Shown: in pieces, positions 7,028-14,272 of the stretch
Layout of the letters: the number at the start of each line of letters is the position of its first letter
Position numbering within the stretch: the first letter of the stretch is position 1
Origin: Flavobacterium sp.
Lineage (GTDB): Bacteria > Bacteroidota > Bacteroidia > Flavobacteriales > Flavobacteriaceae
Assembly: GCA_015478765.1 (NCBI GenBank)
Contig: JADMKR010000201.1
Location: forward strand, 1-15,230
DNA length: 15,230 bases
Direction of reading: 5' to 3'
Position numbers and translations under genes: made by a program
Notes under the pieces: generated by a model
Told to the model about the DNA's origin: nothing
Databases searched by the model: none
Seen by the model: the letters and a program-made list of their open reading frames with translations, nothing else

Positions 7028-7591
7028 ATGCGCATCGTAAGAATTTTTATACTTTCATTATTATCGATTTTTTCCGCCACTGCACAGGATCCCGATACTG
7101 CGATCCTGGAGCAGGTCGTTAAGCACTACTATAAAAATGAAAAACCGGTATATAAGAATCGTAGCCAGCTGCTGTACATGTATTGTGAAAAACCGAATAA
7201 CAACGAAGAGCTTTTTGAAACCGTTAATGCGCTGAAGCTCCCCGCAGCCGAGGTGAAAAAAATCCGCCACCAGGTGACCACCGATGTTAAACCGGAAAAT
7301 TGGCAACAGTCGCTCGACAAGATTTTTGAAACCGATAAATCACAACTCGCCATTAAAATCAATCAATGTCAAAGCGTTGAAGGTTACCATGAGAAACGCA
7401 AAGTGCTAAATTTGAATAACCAGCGACTTATGATTGTGAGCAAGCCGGTATTTTACGCCAACGGTTCACGAGCGCTGATAAAAGTCGTTTTTTACCGAAG
7501 TATCGAACACAACAGTGGCAGCGTCGTTCAAATGCAGAAAGTTGGTGACAAATGGCAAATCAAAGATTTTCTAAATGAATGGTCGACATAA
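7028..7591 (+). CDS. Predicted exported protein of unknown function, 187 aa
   Basis: I do not recognise a family. Residues 1-18 form a signal peptide (basic MRIVR start, hydrophobic IFILSLLSIFS, cleavage likely after ATA or ATAQ). There is no lipobox Cys, so the protein should be soluble in the periplasm or secreted. The mature part is Lys/Asn/Gln-rich, mixed helical, with a C-terminal alternating strand region (VVFYRSIEHNSGSVVQMQ, then K-W-Q-I-K-D-F-L) like the end of an NTF2- or cystatin-like fold; that resemblance is only an impression. ATG 7028 is chosen over a TTG two codons upstream. The Nif3-family gene follows after 14 nt with no terminator. Confidence 0.75.
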   Translation: MRIVRIFILSLLSIFSATAQDPDTAILEQVVKHYYKNEKPVYKNRSQLLYMYCEKPNNNEELFETVNALKLPAAEVKKIRHQVTTDVKPENWQQSLDKIFETDKSQLAIKINQCQSVEGYHEKRKVLNLNNQRLMIVSKPVFYANGSRALIKVVFYRSIEHNSGSVVQMQKVGDKWQIKDFLNEWST

Positions 7592-7605
7592 AGTTAGTTG
7601 CTAAA

Positions 7606-8700
7606 ATGAAAATTAAAGAAATAATCGCGATTTTGGAACAGATGGCGCCCACTGCGTACGCCGAAGATTTCGACAACGTTGGACTACTCGTCGGAAGTAC
7701 CGATAGCGAAATAACCGGAATCCTGGTATGCCATGACGCATTGGAAACTGTAGTCGAAGAGGCAATCAGCAAGAATTGCAACATGGTTGTATGCTTCCAC
7801 CCTATCCTTTTTTCACCACTAAAGAAAATCACCGGAAAAAATTACGTGGAGCGCACCATCATAAAAGCAATCAAGAATGACATCGCAATTTATGCCGTAC
7901 ATACAGCCCTGGACAACCACCGCGAGGGTGTAAACAAAATATTCTGTGATGCCATCGGACTTACCAATAGCAAAATCCTGATTCCAAAAACCAATTTCAT
8001 TCAGAAACTCGTCACTTATACAATTCCCGAAAACGCTGAGGAAGTCCGCAATGCACTCTTCGATGCCGGCGCCGGCAACATCGGAAATTACGAAAATTGC
8101 AGTTTCAATTCGCAAGGAATCGGCACCTACATGGGCAATGAAAATTCAAACCCTGAAATCGGTGAGCGGTTCGAATTTGTTCAAAACACCGAAGTCAAAA
8201 TCGAAGTCACATTCGAAAAATATCTGCAGCCAAGAATATTAAAGGCACTTTTCAACGCGCATACCTATGAAGAAGTTGCCTATGAAATTTATGACCTGAC
8301 CAACACGCATCAGAATATCGGACTGGGAATGATAGGCGAGCTGGAGCGAGAAATGCAACCGCTGGAATTTTTGGAAATGGTGCGCGATAAAATGAAGTGC
8401 GGCGGCATCAGGCATTCGGCATTGGTCAATAAAAAAATTAGGAAAGTCGCCGTTTTGGGCGGATCGGGCAGCTTTGCCATTTCAGACGCAATACGGGCTG
8501 GCGCCGATGCGTTTTTGACAGCCGATTTAAAGTATCACAACTTCTATGAAGCTGATAATCAGTTATTGTTGGCCGATATAGGTCACTTCGAAAGCGAACG
8601 ATATACAAAAAACTACATAGTTGATTTTCTTACGAAAAAAATACCTAATTTTGCAATCATTTTATCGGACGAAAATACAAATCCAGTTAAGTACTTATAA
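7606..8700 (+). CDS. Nif3-like dinuclear metal-centre protein (YbgI/DUF34 family), 364 aa
   Basis: Family members are hexameric toroids with two metals per subunit; the cellular role is unsettled, despite database names such as GTP cyclohydrolase 1 type 2 homolog. It starts M-K-I-K-E-I and has the family block AEDFDNVGLLVG (19-30). Likely ligands are His65 (VCFHPILF), His99 and Asp103 (AVHTALDNH), and His327 and Glu331 (GHFESERY), matching the H-D-H-E pattern of YbgI. At 364 residues it is the long form, with a PII/CutA-like domain inserted between the two halves (about 125-230). ATG 7606 is preferred over ATG 7579, which overlaps the upstream gene. The coiled-coil gene follows after 3 nt, and this pairing recurs in other bacteria as far as I recall. 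Confidence 0.92.
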   Translation: MKIKEIIAILEQMAPTAYAEDFDNVGLLVGSTDSEITGILVCHDALETVVEEAISKNCNMVVCFHPILFSPLKKITGKNYVERTIIKAIKNDIAIYAVHTALDNHREGVNKIFCDAIGLTNSKILIPKTNFIQKLVTYTIPENAEEVRNALFDAGAGNIGNYENCSFNSQGIGTYMGNENSNPEIGERFEFVQNTEVKIEVTFEKYLQPRILKALFNAHTYEEVAYEIYDLTNTHQNIGLGMIGELEREMQPLEFLEMVRDKMKCGGIRHSALVNKKIRKVAVLGGSGSFAISDAIRAGADAFLTADLKYHNFYEADNQLLLADIGHFESERYTKNYIVDFLTKKIPNFAIILSDENTNPVKYL

Positions 8701-8703
8701 CCT

Positions 8704-9483
8704 ATGGCGAATACAAAAGAATTGAGTGTTGAAGATAAATTACGAGCATTGTATGACTTGCAGTTGATCGACACCCGAATTGACGAAATCAGGAACGTTA
8801 GAGGCGAATTGCCGCTTGAAGTAGAAGACCTTGAAGACGAAGTTGCAGGACTCAGCACACGGTTGGACAAACTTAAAAGCGAACTTGAAGTTGTTGAAGA
8901 TAATATCAAAGCCAAGAAACTCGCCATTGAAGAGCATAAAGAAAGTATCAAGCGTTATACGAAACAACAGGAGTCGGTGCGAAATAACCGCGAATTTAAC
9001 TCCCTGACCAAAGAAGTCGAATTCCAGGAACTTGAGATCCAGCTTGCAGAAAAGCAGATCAAAGAAATGAAGGCATCGATCGAGCACAAAAAAGAAGTGA
9101 TCTCGCAATCAAAGGAACGACTTGAAATAAAAAGTTCGCACCTGAAACATAAAAAATCGGAGCTGGAAGCCATTATGGCCGAAACCGAAAAAGAAGAAAC
9201 ATTCTTGACCGAAAAATCGGCTGAATACCAGCAAATGATCGAAGAGCGTTTGCTCGCGGCCTATACCAGAATCCGAACCAGCGTTCGCAACGGATTGGCT
9301 GTAGTTTCAATCGAGCGTGGCGCATCGGCAGGTTCATTCTTTACCATTCCGCCGCAAACACAGGTAGAAATCGCCTCACGCAAGAAAATCATTACCGACG
9401 AACATTCAGGACGAATATTGGTCGACAGCACACTGGCTGAAGAAGAAAGAGAAAAAATGGAGCAATTGTTCGCAACCATATAA
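8704..9483 (+). CDS. Coiled-coil protein of the DUF164 / C4-type zinc-ribbon family with zinc ligands lost, 259 aa
   Basis: Residues about 10-190 are almost entirely a charged Glu/Lys heptad coiled coil, with the family block Q-Q-E-S-V-R-N-N-R-E-F (88-98). The C-terminal module (about 203-245) has the conserved frame F-F-T-I-P-P-Q and R-K-K-I-I ... G-R-I-L-V-D. In relatives such as Helicobacter HP0958 (FlgZ) two C-x2-C pairs bind zinc here. In this protein the four positions are Ser208, Ser211, Asp232 and Ser235, and there is no cysteine anywhere in the protein, so no zinc ribbon can form. The reading frame is intact and the surrounding residues are well kept, so this is not a decayed gene. 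The start is ATG 8704, three bases after the Nif3-family stop, so the two are probably translated together. A strong terminator follows. Confidence 0.9.
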   Translation: MANTKELSVEDKLRALYDLQLIDTRIDEIRNVRGELPLEVEDLEDEVAGLSTRLDKLKSELEVVEDNIKAKKLAIEEHKESIKRYTKQQESVRNNREFNSLTKEVEFQELEIQLAEKQIKEMKASIEHKKEVISQSKERLEIKSSHLKHKKSELEAIMAETEKEETFLTEKSAEYQQMIEERLLAAYTRIRTSVRNGLAVVSIERGASAGSFFTIPPQTQVEIASRKKIITDEHSGRILVDSTLAEEEREKMEQLFATI

Positions 9484-9489
9484 ATATTA

Positions 9490-9514
9490 AATCCCGCTCT
9501 GTCGGGATTTTTTT
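9490..9514 (+). terminator. Rho-independent terminator between the coiled-coil gene and the hydrolase gene
   Basis: A perfect 7-bp stem AATCCCG/CGGGATT (9490-9496 with 9503-9509), loop CTCTGT, then a T run to 9514. It begins 6 nt after the coiled-coil stop, and its T run ends at the base before the hydrolase ATG. Confidence 0.85.
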
Positions 9515-10378
9515 ATGAGGAAAATTAAAAAATTTCTACTGGCCAAATCAATTGGCATCTACATCAACACGCTGAGTTATATCAACCCGGGCAAGGCGGC
9601 CCTGCTCGCCTATCGGATATTTAGCGAACCTCGTGACGGCCGGCTTCTAAAGGAACAGTTACCCGACATTTTAAAACAGGCAGAAACAAAAACATACATA
9701 CACGATAATCAACAATTCCAAACCTATACCTGGCGCGGAAATGACAACGTGATCCTGCTTGTTCACGGCTGGGAAAGCAATGCATCGCGCTGGGAACGCA
9801 TGTTGCCCTATCTGCAAAAATCGGGAAGCACCATAATTGCAATCGATGCGCCGGCACACGGACTCTCGGGCGGCACCGAATTCAACATTCCCCAGTACGC
9901 CAAATTCATCGATATCATCGTGCGCGAAACACAACCCATATTCCTGATCGGACACTCGCTCGGCGGCGCGGCGTGCGTGTACTATCAATCGGCTTATCAA
10001 CATCCGTCGATTGCCAAAATGATACTGTTGGGCGCACCATCCGATCTGAAAATCCTCATCCAGAATTACATTGCGCTGCTAAGCCTCAACAACCGCATGG
10101 TACTTCTGCTCGAAAATTACTTCATCGAGCGATTTAAATTCAAACTGGAAGATTTCTCGGGTAAAATTTTCGGCGGCAAACTCAAATTAAGCGGAATCAT
10201 CGCACATGATATCGACGACGAAGTAGTGTCACTCGAAGAAGCACGGAAGATATCAGGATCGTGGAAACACGCACAATTCATCGAAACAAAAGGCCTGGGC
10301 CACAGCATGCACGACGAAAAACTGTACAAGCAGTTATCCGATTTTTTATTTGGAGCAGATACAACTTCCACCAAATAA
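9515..10378 (+). CDS. Alpha/beta hydrolase, 287 aa
   Basis: An alpha/beta-fold hydrolase of unknown substrate. The oxyanion-region motif is LLVHGWESNASRW (81-93), followed by D-A-P-A-H-G-L-S (111-118). The nucleophile elbow is GHSLGG (146-151, Ser148). The probable acid is Asp234 in HDIDDEVV and the probable base His263 in GLGHSMHDE, so the triad is complete. The cap region (about 180-225) is rich in long aliphatic and aromatic residues, hinting at a lipid-like or aromatic ester substrate, but that is only inference. The N-terminal 30 residues (KKFLLAKSIGIYINTLSYIN) are moderately hydrophobic without a clean signal peptide. The ATG at 9515 directly follows a terminator T run; no later in-frame ATG keeps the conserved N-terminal region. 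Confidence 0.9.
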   Translation: MRKIKKFLLAKSIGIYINTLSYINPGKAALLAYRIFSEPRDGRLLKEQLPDILKQAETKTYIHDNQQFQTYTWRGNDNVILLVHGWESNASRWERMLPYLQKSGSTIIAIDAPAHGLSGGTEFNIPQYAKFIDIIVRETQPIFLIGHSLGGAACVYYQSAYQHPSIAKMILLGAPSDLKILIQNYIALLSLNNRMVLLLENYFIERFKFKLEDFSGKIFGGKLKLSGIIAHDIDDEVVSLEEARKISGSWKHAQFIETKGLGHSMHDEKLYKQLSDFLFGADTTSTK

Positions 10379-10380
10379 CG

Positions 10381-10443
10381 TAGGGTCCCGCTGTTTGCTC
10401 TATCCCTAATTGAAATTAGGGGATGCCGCGTCCATCGGGGCTA
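10381..10443 (-). repeat. Structured intergenic repeat, copy 2 (63 bp, inverted relative to copy 1)
   Basis: Read on the minus strand it starts TAGCCCCGAT and continues GCGGCATCC, as in copy 1 at 840-915, and ends with a GC-rich AGCGGGA segment before CCTA. The outer stem pairs TAG (10381-10383) with CTA (10441-10443) and CCCG (10387-10390) with CGGG (10436-10439). The inner hairpin is CCCTAAT / ATTAGGG around TGAA. It begins 3 nt after the hydrolase stop, so the transcript's 3' end would carry this structure. Confidence 0.7.
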
Positions 10444-10507
10444 ATCAACATGTTGTGGTTTTCATTACAACATTGGAAGGCATTATCAATTATCCGGATG
10501 CAAGTCG

Positions 10508-10515
10508 TAGTTTTG
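10508..10515 (+). promoter_or_regulatory. -7 box (TAGTTTTG) of the rluF promoter, implying a leaderless mRNA
   Basis: TAGTTTTG matches TAnnTTTG exactly and ends just 4 nt before the rluF ATG at 10520. With transcription usually starting 5-7 nt after the box, the mRNA would begin at or next to the start codon. A TTG lies at 10473-10475, too far upstream for a normal -33 element. Confidence 0.6.
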
Positions 10516-10519
10516 CAGC

Positions 10520-11416
10520 ATGGAAGACAATCTGAAACGAGTGAACAAATTCATCGGCGAAACCGGTTTTTGCTCACGCCGTGAAGCCGACAAGCTAATC
10601 GAGGAAGGCCGCGTCACTGTCAACGGCGCCGTTCCCGAAATGGGCACCAAGGTATCCCCCGATGATGAAGTGCGCATCGACGGCAAACTCATACGCGAGA
10701 AAAACGAGAAAATGGTGTATCTCGCCTTCAATAAACCCGTTGGAATCGAATGTACCACAAACCTCGACGTACGCGAGAACATCATTGATTACATCAATTA
10801 TCCAAAGCGGATATTCCCTATCGGCCGACTCGACAAAGCAAGCGAAGGATTGATTTTCATGACCAACGATGGTGACATCGTCAACAAGATCCTGCGCGCG
10901 CGGAACAACCACGAAAAAGAATATACGGTTACCGTCAATCGTCCCATCACCGACAGGTTTATTGAAAAGATGGGCAACGGCGTCCCAATTTTAGATACGG
11001 TTACAAAAAAGTGCAAGGTCGAACAAATCAGTAAATACAATTTCAAGATCATCCTGACGCAGGGCTTAAACCGGCAAATTCGCCGCATGTGCGAATATCT
11101 CGACTATGAAGTAACCGCGTTGAAGCGCATCCGCATCATCAATATTTCCCTTGACATTCCGGTAGGTCGATACCGAGATTTAACCGATCAGGAGATCGCC
11201 ACACTTAATCAGTTGATCGAACCTTCGAGTAAAACCGAAGAGGCGAGTTTGCCCAAACTACAGCGAAATACCTCACCTCGCACACAGCCCGACGGTGAGC
11301 GAAGACAAAATATCATCAAGCCGCCAACTGATCCCAAGCAATCATCCGCCCCCGGAAGAAAAGCCGAATTCATACAAAAAGGCGATCCGCGATATAAGAA
11401 GAAAGGCGATTATTAA
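10520..11416 (+). CDS. rluF: 23S rRNA pseudouridine synthase, RluF type, 298 aa
   Basis: Isomerises a uridine in 23S rRNA (U2604 in E. coli) to pseudouridine. An N-terminal S4 RNA-binding domain (about 5-60: R-V-N-K-F-I, C-S-R-R-E-A-D, V-T-V-N-G) precedes the RsuA-type catalytic domain. Its catalytic motif is IGRLDKASEGLIFMTNDG (101-118) with Asp105. The family blocks F-N-K-P-V-G-I (70-76), HEKEYTVTV and LNRQIRRMCEYL follow. The last 60 or so residues (about 238-298) are a Pro/Ser/Lys-rich, probably disordered, basic tail. Assignment to RluF rather than RluB/RsuA rests on overall resemblance and is likely but not certain. The ATG is fixed by the S4 domain and the promoter box. Confidence 0.88.
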   Translation: MEDNLKRVNKFIGETGFCSRREADKLIEEGRVTVNGAVPEMGTKVSPDDEVRIDGKLIREKNEKMVYLAFNKPVGIECTTNLDVRENIIDYINYPKRIFPIGRLDKASEGLIFMTNDGDIVNKILRARNNHEKEYTVTVNRPITDRFIEKMGNGVPILDTVTKKCKVEQISKYNFKIILTQGLNRQIRRMCEYLDYEVTALKRIRIINISLDIPVGRYRDLTDQEIATLNQLIEPSSKTEEASLPKLQRNTSPRTQPDGERRQNIIKPPTDPKQSSAPGRKAEFIQKGDPRYKKKGDY

Positions 11417-11470
11417 TTTTGATTGGAAGACAAACACAATATCGAAACCTATTTTTCGTTAACAAAACAT

Positions 11471-11478
11471 TAACTTTG
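11471..11478 (+). promoter_or_regulatory. -7 box (TAACTTTG) of the gene at 11484, implying a leaderless mRNA
   Basis: TAACTTTG matches TAnnTTTG and ends 5 nt before the ATG at 11484, so transcription would start at about the A of the ATG. The gene has no Shine-Dalgarno. No good -33 TTG is visible. Confidence 0.6.
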
Positions 11479-11483
11479 TAGGC

Positions 11484-11942
11484 ATGAGAAAAAGGAATGT
11501 GGTTTTGTTGGCCGTAACTATTGTGATTGCAATGGTTAGCATCGGATTTTTAGGCTATCAAACGTTGCTGCGCAACATCTATCAGAGCCGTAGCTGCGAA
11601 TGGGCAAATATCGATAATATCGAATTGCGGACCTTAATCGATATTCCTGCCACAAGCGACTGCGACTGCATCTATGACGAAACTGCCGATACAAAAACGG
11701 TGGTTTTCAATCTCGATCTTGAGCTCAGCGAAATCATGCAATATGCGACCAATAATGGTTTTACAGCGGTAGTTACGCCGGAAGAAATAGAATTTACTGC
11801 TTTGGAAACTCGTGGCAACCTGAATTTTGCCAGCAATAACCTATGGCAAAAACACGCACTTCGCGAAAATGCTGAATCGTACCGCATGCTGCTCGATCCT
11901 GAATCAAAGCAGTTGTTTGTTTCGTTGAAATACCTGAATTAA
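11484..11942 (+). CDS. Small membrane-anchored protein of unknown function, 152 aa
   Basis: I do not recognise a family. A basic start (MRKRN) and a hydrophobic stretch (about 6-29) give a signal anchor or single transmembrane helix, with the rest outside the cytoplasm. The outer part has three cysteines, Cys38 and a C-x-C pair (Cys60, Cys62 in SDCDC), which might form a disulfide or bind metal. It is acidic, and its C-terminal end (YRMLLDPESKQLFVSLKYLN) looks like beta strands. The ATG is supported by a promoter box 5 nt upstream. The stop codon abuts the stop of the convergent folD with no base between and no terminator. Confidence 0.78.
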   Translation: MRKRNVVLLAVTIVIAMVSIGFLGYQTLLRNIYQSRSCEWANIDNIELRTLIDIPATSDCDCIYDETADTKTVVFNLDLELSEIMQYATNNGFTAVVTPEEIEFTALETRGNLNFASNNLWQKHALRENAESYRMLLDPESKQLFVSLKYLN

Positions 11943-12827
11943 TTATTGGTTGCGTTCGCGTTTCTGTTCCCTGGCAAGCAGGGTATTTTTAAGTAGCATC
12001 GCAATTGTCATCGGTCCAACTCCGCCAGGAACGGGCGTGATGAAGGACGCTTTTTTGCTTACATTGTCAAAATCCACATCGCCCGTAATATGATACCCCT
12101 TCTCGGATTCATCACTTACGCGGGTGATTCCCACATCAATTACCACCGCACCATCTTTGACCATCTCGGCTTTAAGGTAATTCGGAACGCCAAGTGCAGT
12201 GATGATAATATCGGCCTGGGTTGTGATCTGTGCAATGTTTTTGGTATAACTATGTGTAAGCGTAACCGTCGAATTTCCAGGAAACCCTTTACGTCCCATC
12301 AATATACTCATCGGGCGGCCAACGATATGACTCCGACCTATCACCACAGTGTGTTTCCCTTTGGTTTCCACACCGTAACGCTCCAATAATTCGAGAATTC
12401 CAAAGGGCGTCGCCGGTATGAAAGTCGTCATGTCGAGTGCCATTTTCCCGAAATTTTCCGGATGGAAACCATCTACATCTTTACTGGGATCGATCGCCAT
12501 CAACACTTTTTGAGTATCGATCTGCTTGGGAAGCGGGAGTTGGACTATAAAACCGTCGATGTTGTCGTCTTCATTCAACTGGCGAATTTTCTTGAGTAAT
12601 TCGGCTTCCGATGTGGTGCTGGGCAAGCGCACCATGGTCGATTCAAAACCGACGCGTTCACACGCTTTCACTTTACTGCCAACATACGTGAGGCTGGCGC
12701 CATCATTTCCGACGATCACGGCAGCAAGATGCGGAACCTTCTCGCCATTTTTCTTCATCTGGCTGACATCCTTCATGATCTCAACTTTAATATCTTCGGC
12801 CGTTTTTTTTCCGTCAAGTAATTGCAT
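11943..12827 (-). CDS. folD: Bifunctional methylene-THF dehydrogenase / methenyl-THF cyclohydrolase, 294 aa
   Basis: FolD interconverts 5,10-methylene-, 5,10-methenyl- and 10-formyl-tetrahydrofolate in the cytosol, supplying one-carbon units for purines and formyl-Met-tRNA. Seen: catalytic Y48-x3-K52 (TYVGSKVKACERVG), GFIVQLPLP, D-P-S-K-D-V-D-G-F-H, the dinucleotide-binding motif VVIGRSHIVGRP and the C-terminal block TPVPGGVGPMT. Length is normal. It is downstream of ffh on the same strand, but a strong terminator and 104 bp lie between them, so it probably has its own promoter. I see no TAnnTTTG box there, only a short TTGGAATTTG direct repeat. Confidence 0.96.
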   Translation of the reverse strand: MQLLDGKKTAEDIKVEIMKDVSQMKKNGEKVPHLAAVIVGNDGASLTYVGSKVKACERVGFESTMVRLPSTTSEAELLKKIRQLNEDDNIDGFIVQLPLPKQIDTQKVLMAIDPSKDVDGFHPENFGKMALDMTTFIPATPFGILELLERYGVETKGKHTVVIGRSHIVGRPMSILMGRKGFPGNSTVTLTHSYTKNIAQITTQADIIITALGVPNYLKAEMVKDGAVVIDVGITRVSDESEKGYHITGDVDFDNVSKKASFITPVPGGVGPMTIAMLLKNTLLAREQKRERNQ

Positions 12828-12837
12828 AGTTTAAGAC

Positions 12838-12861
12838 TTGGAATTTGAAATTTGGAATTTG
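12838..12861. repeat. Tandem TTGGAATTTG direct repeat upstream of folD
   Basis: Two identical 10-mers (12838-12847 and 12852-12861) are separated by AAAT, 11 nt upstream of the folD start. This could be an operator or simple-sequence drift. It occupies the place where the folD promoter should be. Confidence 0.5.
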
Positions 12862-12887
12862 TTTTTTAATCAGGTATTCACATTAAG

Positions 12888-12924
12888 AAAAAAAGGCCGA
12901 AATTTCCTTTGAAAATTTCAACCT
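12888..12924 (-). terminator. Rho-independent terminator of ffh
   Basis: On the minus strand a 12-bp stem (AGGTTGAAATTT with AAATTTCGGCCT, two G-U pairs, 7-nt loop) is followed by seven T residues. It starts 7 nt after the ffh stop and separates ffh from folD. Confidence 0.88.
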
Positions 12925-12931
12925 CTTTATT

Positions 12932-14269
12932 TTATCTCATGCCTTTCATTCCGCCCATCATTTTCATCAGGTTTTTTCCGCCCGGGCCCTGCATCATTTT
13001 CATCATTTTGCTCATTTGGTCAAACTGCTTCATCAACTGATTGACCTGTTCGATTTTGGTTCCCGAACCTTTTGCAATTCGGTTTTTCCTTTTTACATCG
13101 ATGATAGCTGGTCGGCTTCGCTCACCTGGAGTCATCGAATGGATTATCGCCTCGATATGTTTAAAGGCATCGTCCTCGATCTCTACATCTTTCATCGCCT
13201 TCGATGCGCCCGGTATCATTCCGACCAGGTCTTTCATGTTACCCATTTTCTTCACCTGCTGTATTTGCGTCAGGAAATCGTCGAAACCGAATTCGTTTTT
13301 GGCGATTTTCTTCTGAAGTTTACGAGCTTCTTCTTCATCAAACTGTTCCTGTGCACGCTCGACGAGTGATATAACGTCACCCATTCCGAGGATTCTTTCC
13401 GCCATACGACCCGGGTAGAACACATCTATGGCTTCCATTTTTTCACCGGTACCGATGAACTTGATCGGCTTATTTACAACCGATTTAATGGAAATGGCCG
13501 CACCACCACGGGTATCACCGTCGAGTTTGGTAAGAATTACTCCGTCAAAATTCAGGCGGTCGTTGAAAGCTTTTGCCGTATTGACTGCGTCCTGACCCGT
13601 CATGGCATCGACCACAAATAACGTTTCCTGTGGTTGGATCGCTTTGTGTACATCAGCGATTTCATTCATCATCTGTTCGTCAATCGCGAGTCGGCCAGCC
13701 GTATCCACAATCACAACATTAAAACCATTGGCTTTTGCGTGGCGGATTGCATTTTGGGCAATTTCCACAGGATTTTTATTTTCAGGTTCGGAATAGACCT
13801 CGACTCCAACCTGATCTCCCACGACATGCAACTGATTGATTGCCGCCGGACGGTATATATCACACGCTACCAAAAGCGGCTTTTTATTTTTCTTTGTTTT
13901 CAGGTAATTTGCGAGCTTTCCGGAAAACGTCGTTTTACCCGAACCTTGCAATCCCGACATCAGTATAACTGTGGGTGTGCCGGAAAGATTGATGCCGGCA
14001 ACGTCGCCGCCCATCAACTCGGTTAACTCATCTTTGACAAGTTTGACCAGCAACTGACCCGGTTGTAATGTTGTCAAAACGTCTTGTCCAATTGCTTTCT
14101 CTTTCACCTTGGTGGTAAAATCCTTGGCAATCTTAAAGTTGACATCGGCGTCAAGAAGTGCACGTCGAACTTCCTTCAGTGTTTCTGCAACGTTGACTTC
14201 GGTAATTTTCCCGTGGCCTTTTAATATATGAAATGCCTTGTCGAGCTTTTCGCTTAAGTTATCGAACAT
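12932..14269 (-). CDS. ffh: Signal recognition particle protein Ffh (SRP54), 445 aa
   Basis: The GTPase of the signal recognition particle, which binds 4.5S RNA and emerging signal sequences and docks with FtsY at the membrane. The N domain (1-95) is followed by the G domain with GLQGSGKTT (106-114), DTAGRLAID, TKLDGDTRGGA and the FIGTGEKMEAID closing segment. The Met-rich M domain has the RNA-contact motif N-R-I-A-K-G-S-G and a C-terminal tail of Met/Gly/Lys (KMMKMMQGPGGKN). The start is ATG 14269, giving the usual M-F-D-N-L-S-E-K-L. A longer frame would begin with a TTG inside the promoter box at 14294-14301. A real Shine-Dalgarno precedes it. The 4.5S RNA gene is not in the window. Confidence 0.97.
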   Translation of the reverse strand: MFDNLSEKLDKAFHILKGHGKITEVNVAETLKEVRRALLDADVNFKIAKDFTTKVKEKAIGQDVLTTLQPGQLLVKLVKDELTELMGGDVAGINLSGTPTVILMSGLQGSGKTTFSGKLANYLKTKKNKKPLLVACDIYRPAAINQLHVVGDQVGVEVYSEPENKNPVEIAQNAIRHAKANGFNVVIVDTAGRLAIDEQMMNEIADVHKAIQPQETLFVVDAMTGQDAVNTAKAFNDRLNFDGVILTKLDGDTRGGAAISIKSVVNKPIKFIGTGEKMEAIDVFYPGRMAERILGMGDVISLVERAQEQFDEEEARKLQKKIAKNEFGFDDFLTQIQQVKKMGNMKDLVGMIPGASKAMKDVEIEDDAFKHIEAIIHSMTPGERSRPAIIDVKRKNRIAKGSGTKIEQVNQLMKQFDQMSKMMKMMQGPGGKNLMKMMGGMKGMR

Positions 14270-14272
14270 AAT

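Noticed and set aside
7579..7605. ATG 7579 as start of the Nif3-family gene
   Set aside because: It overlaps the upstream gene, and the extra nine residues precede the conserved M-K-I-K-E-I start; possible but less likely.
12932..13000. Met/Gly repeats at the end of ffh as a tandem DNA repeat
   Set aside because: This is the normal Met-rich M-domain tail of Ffh, not an independent repeat.
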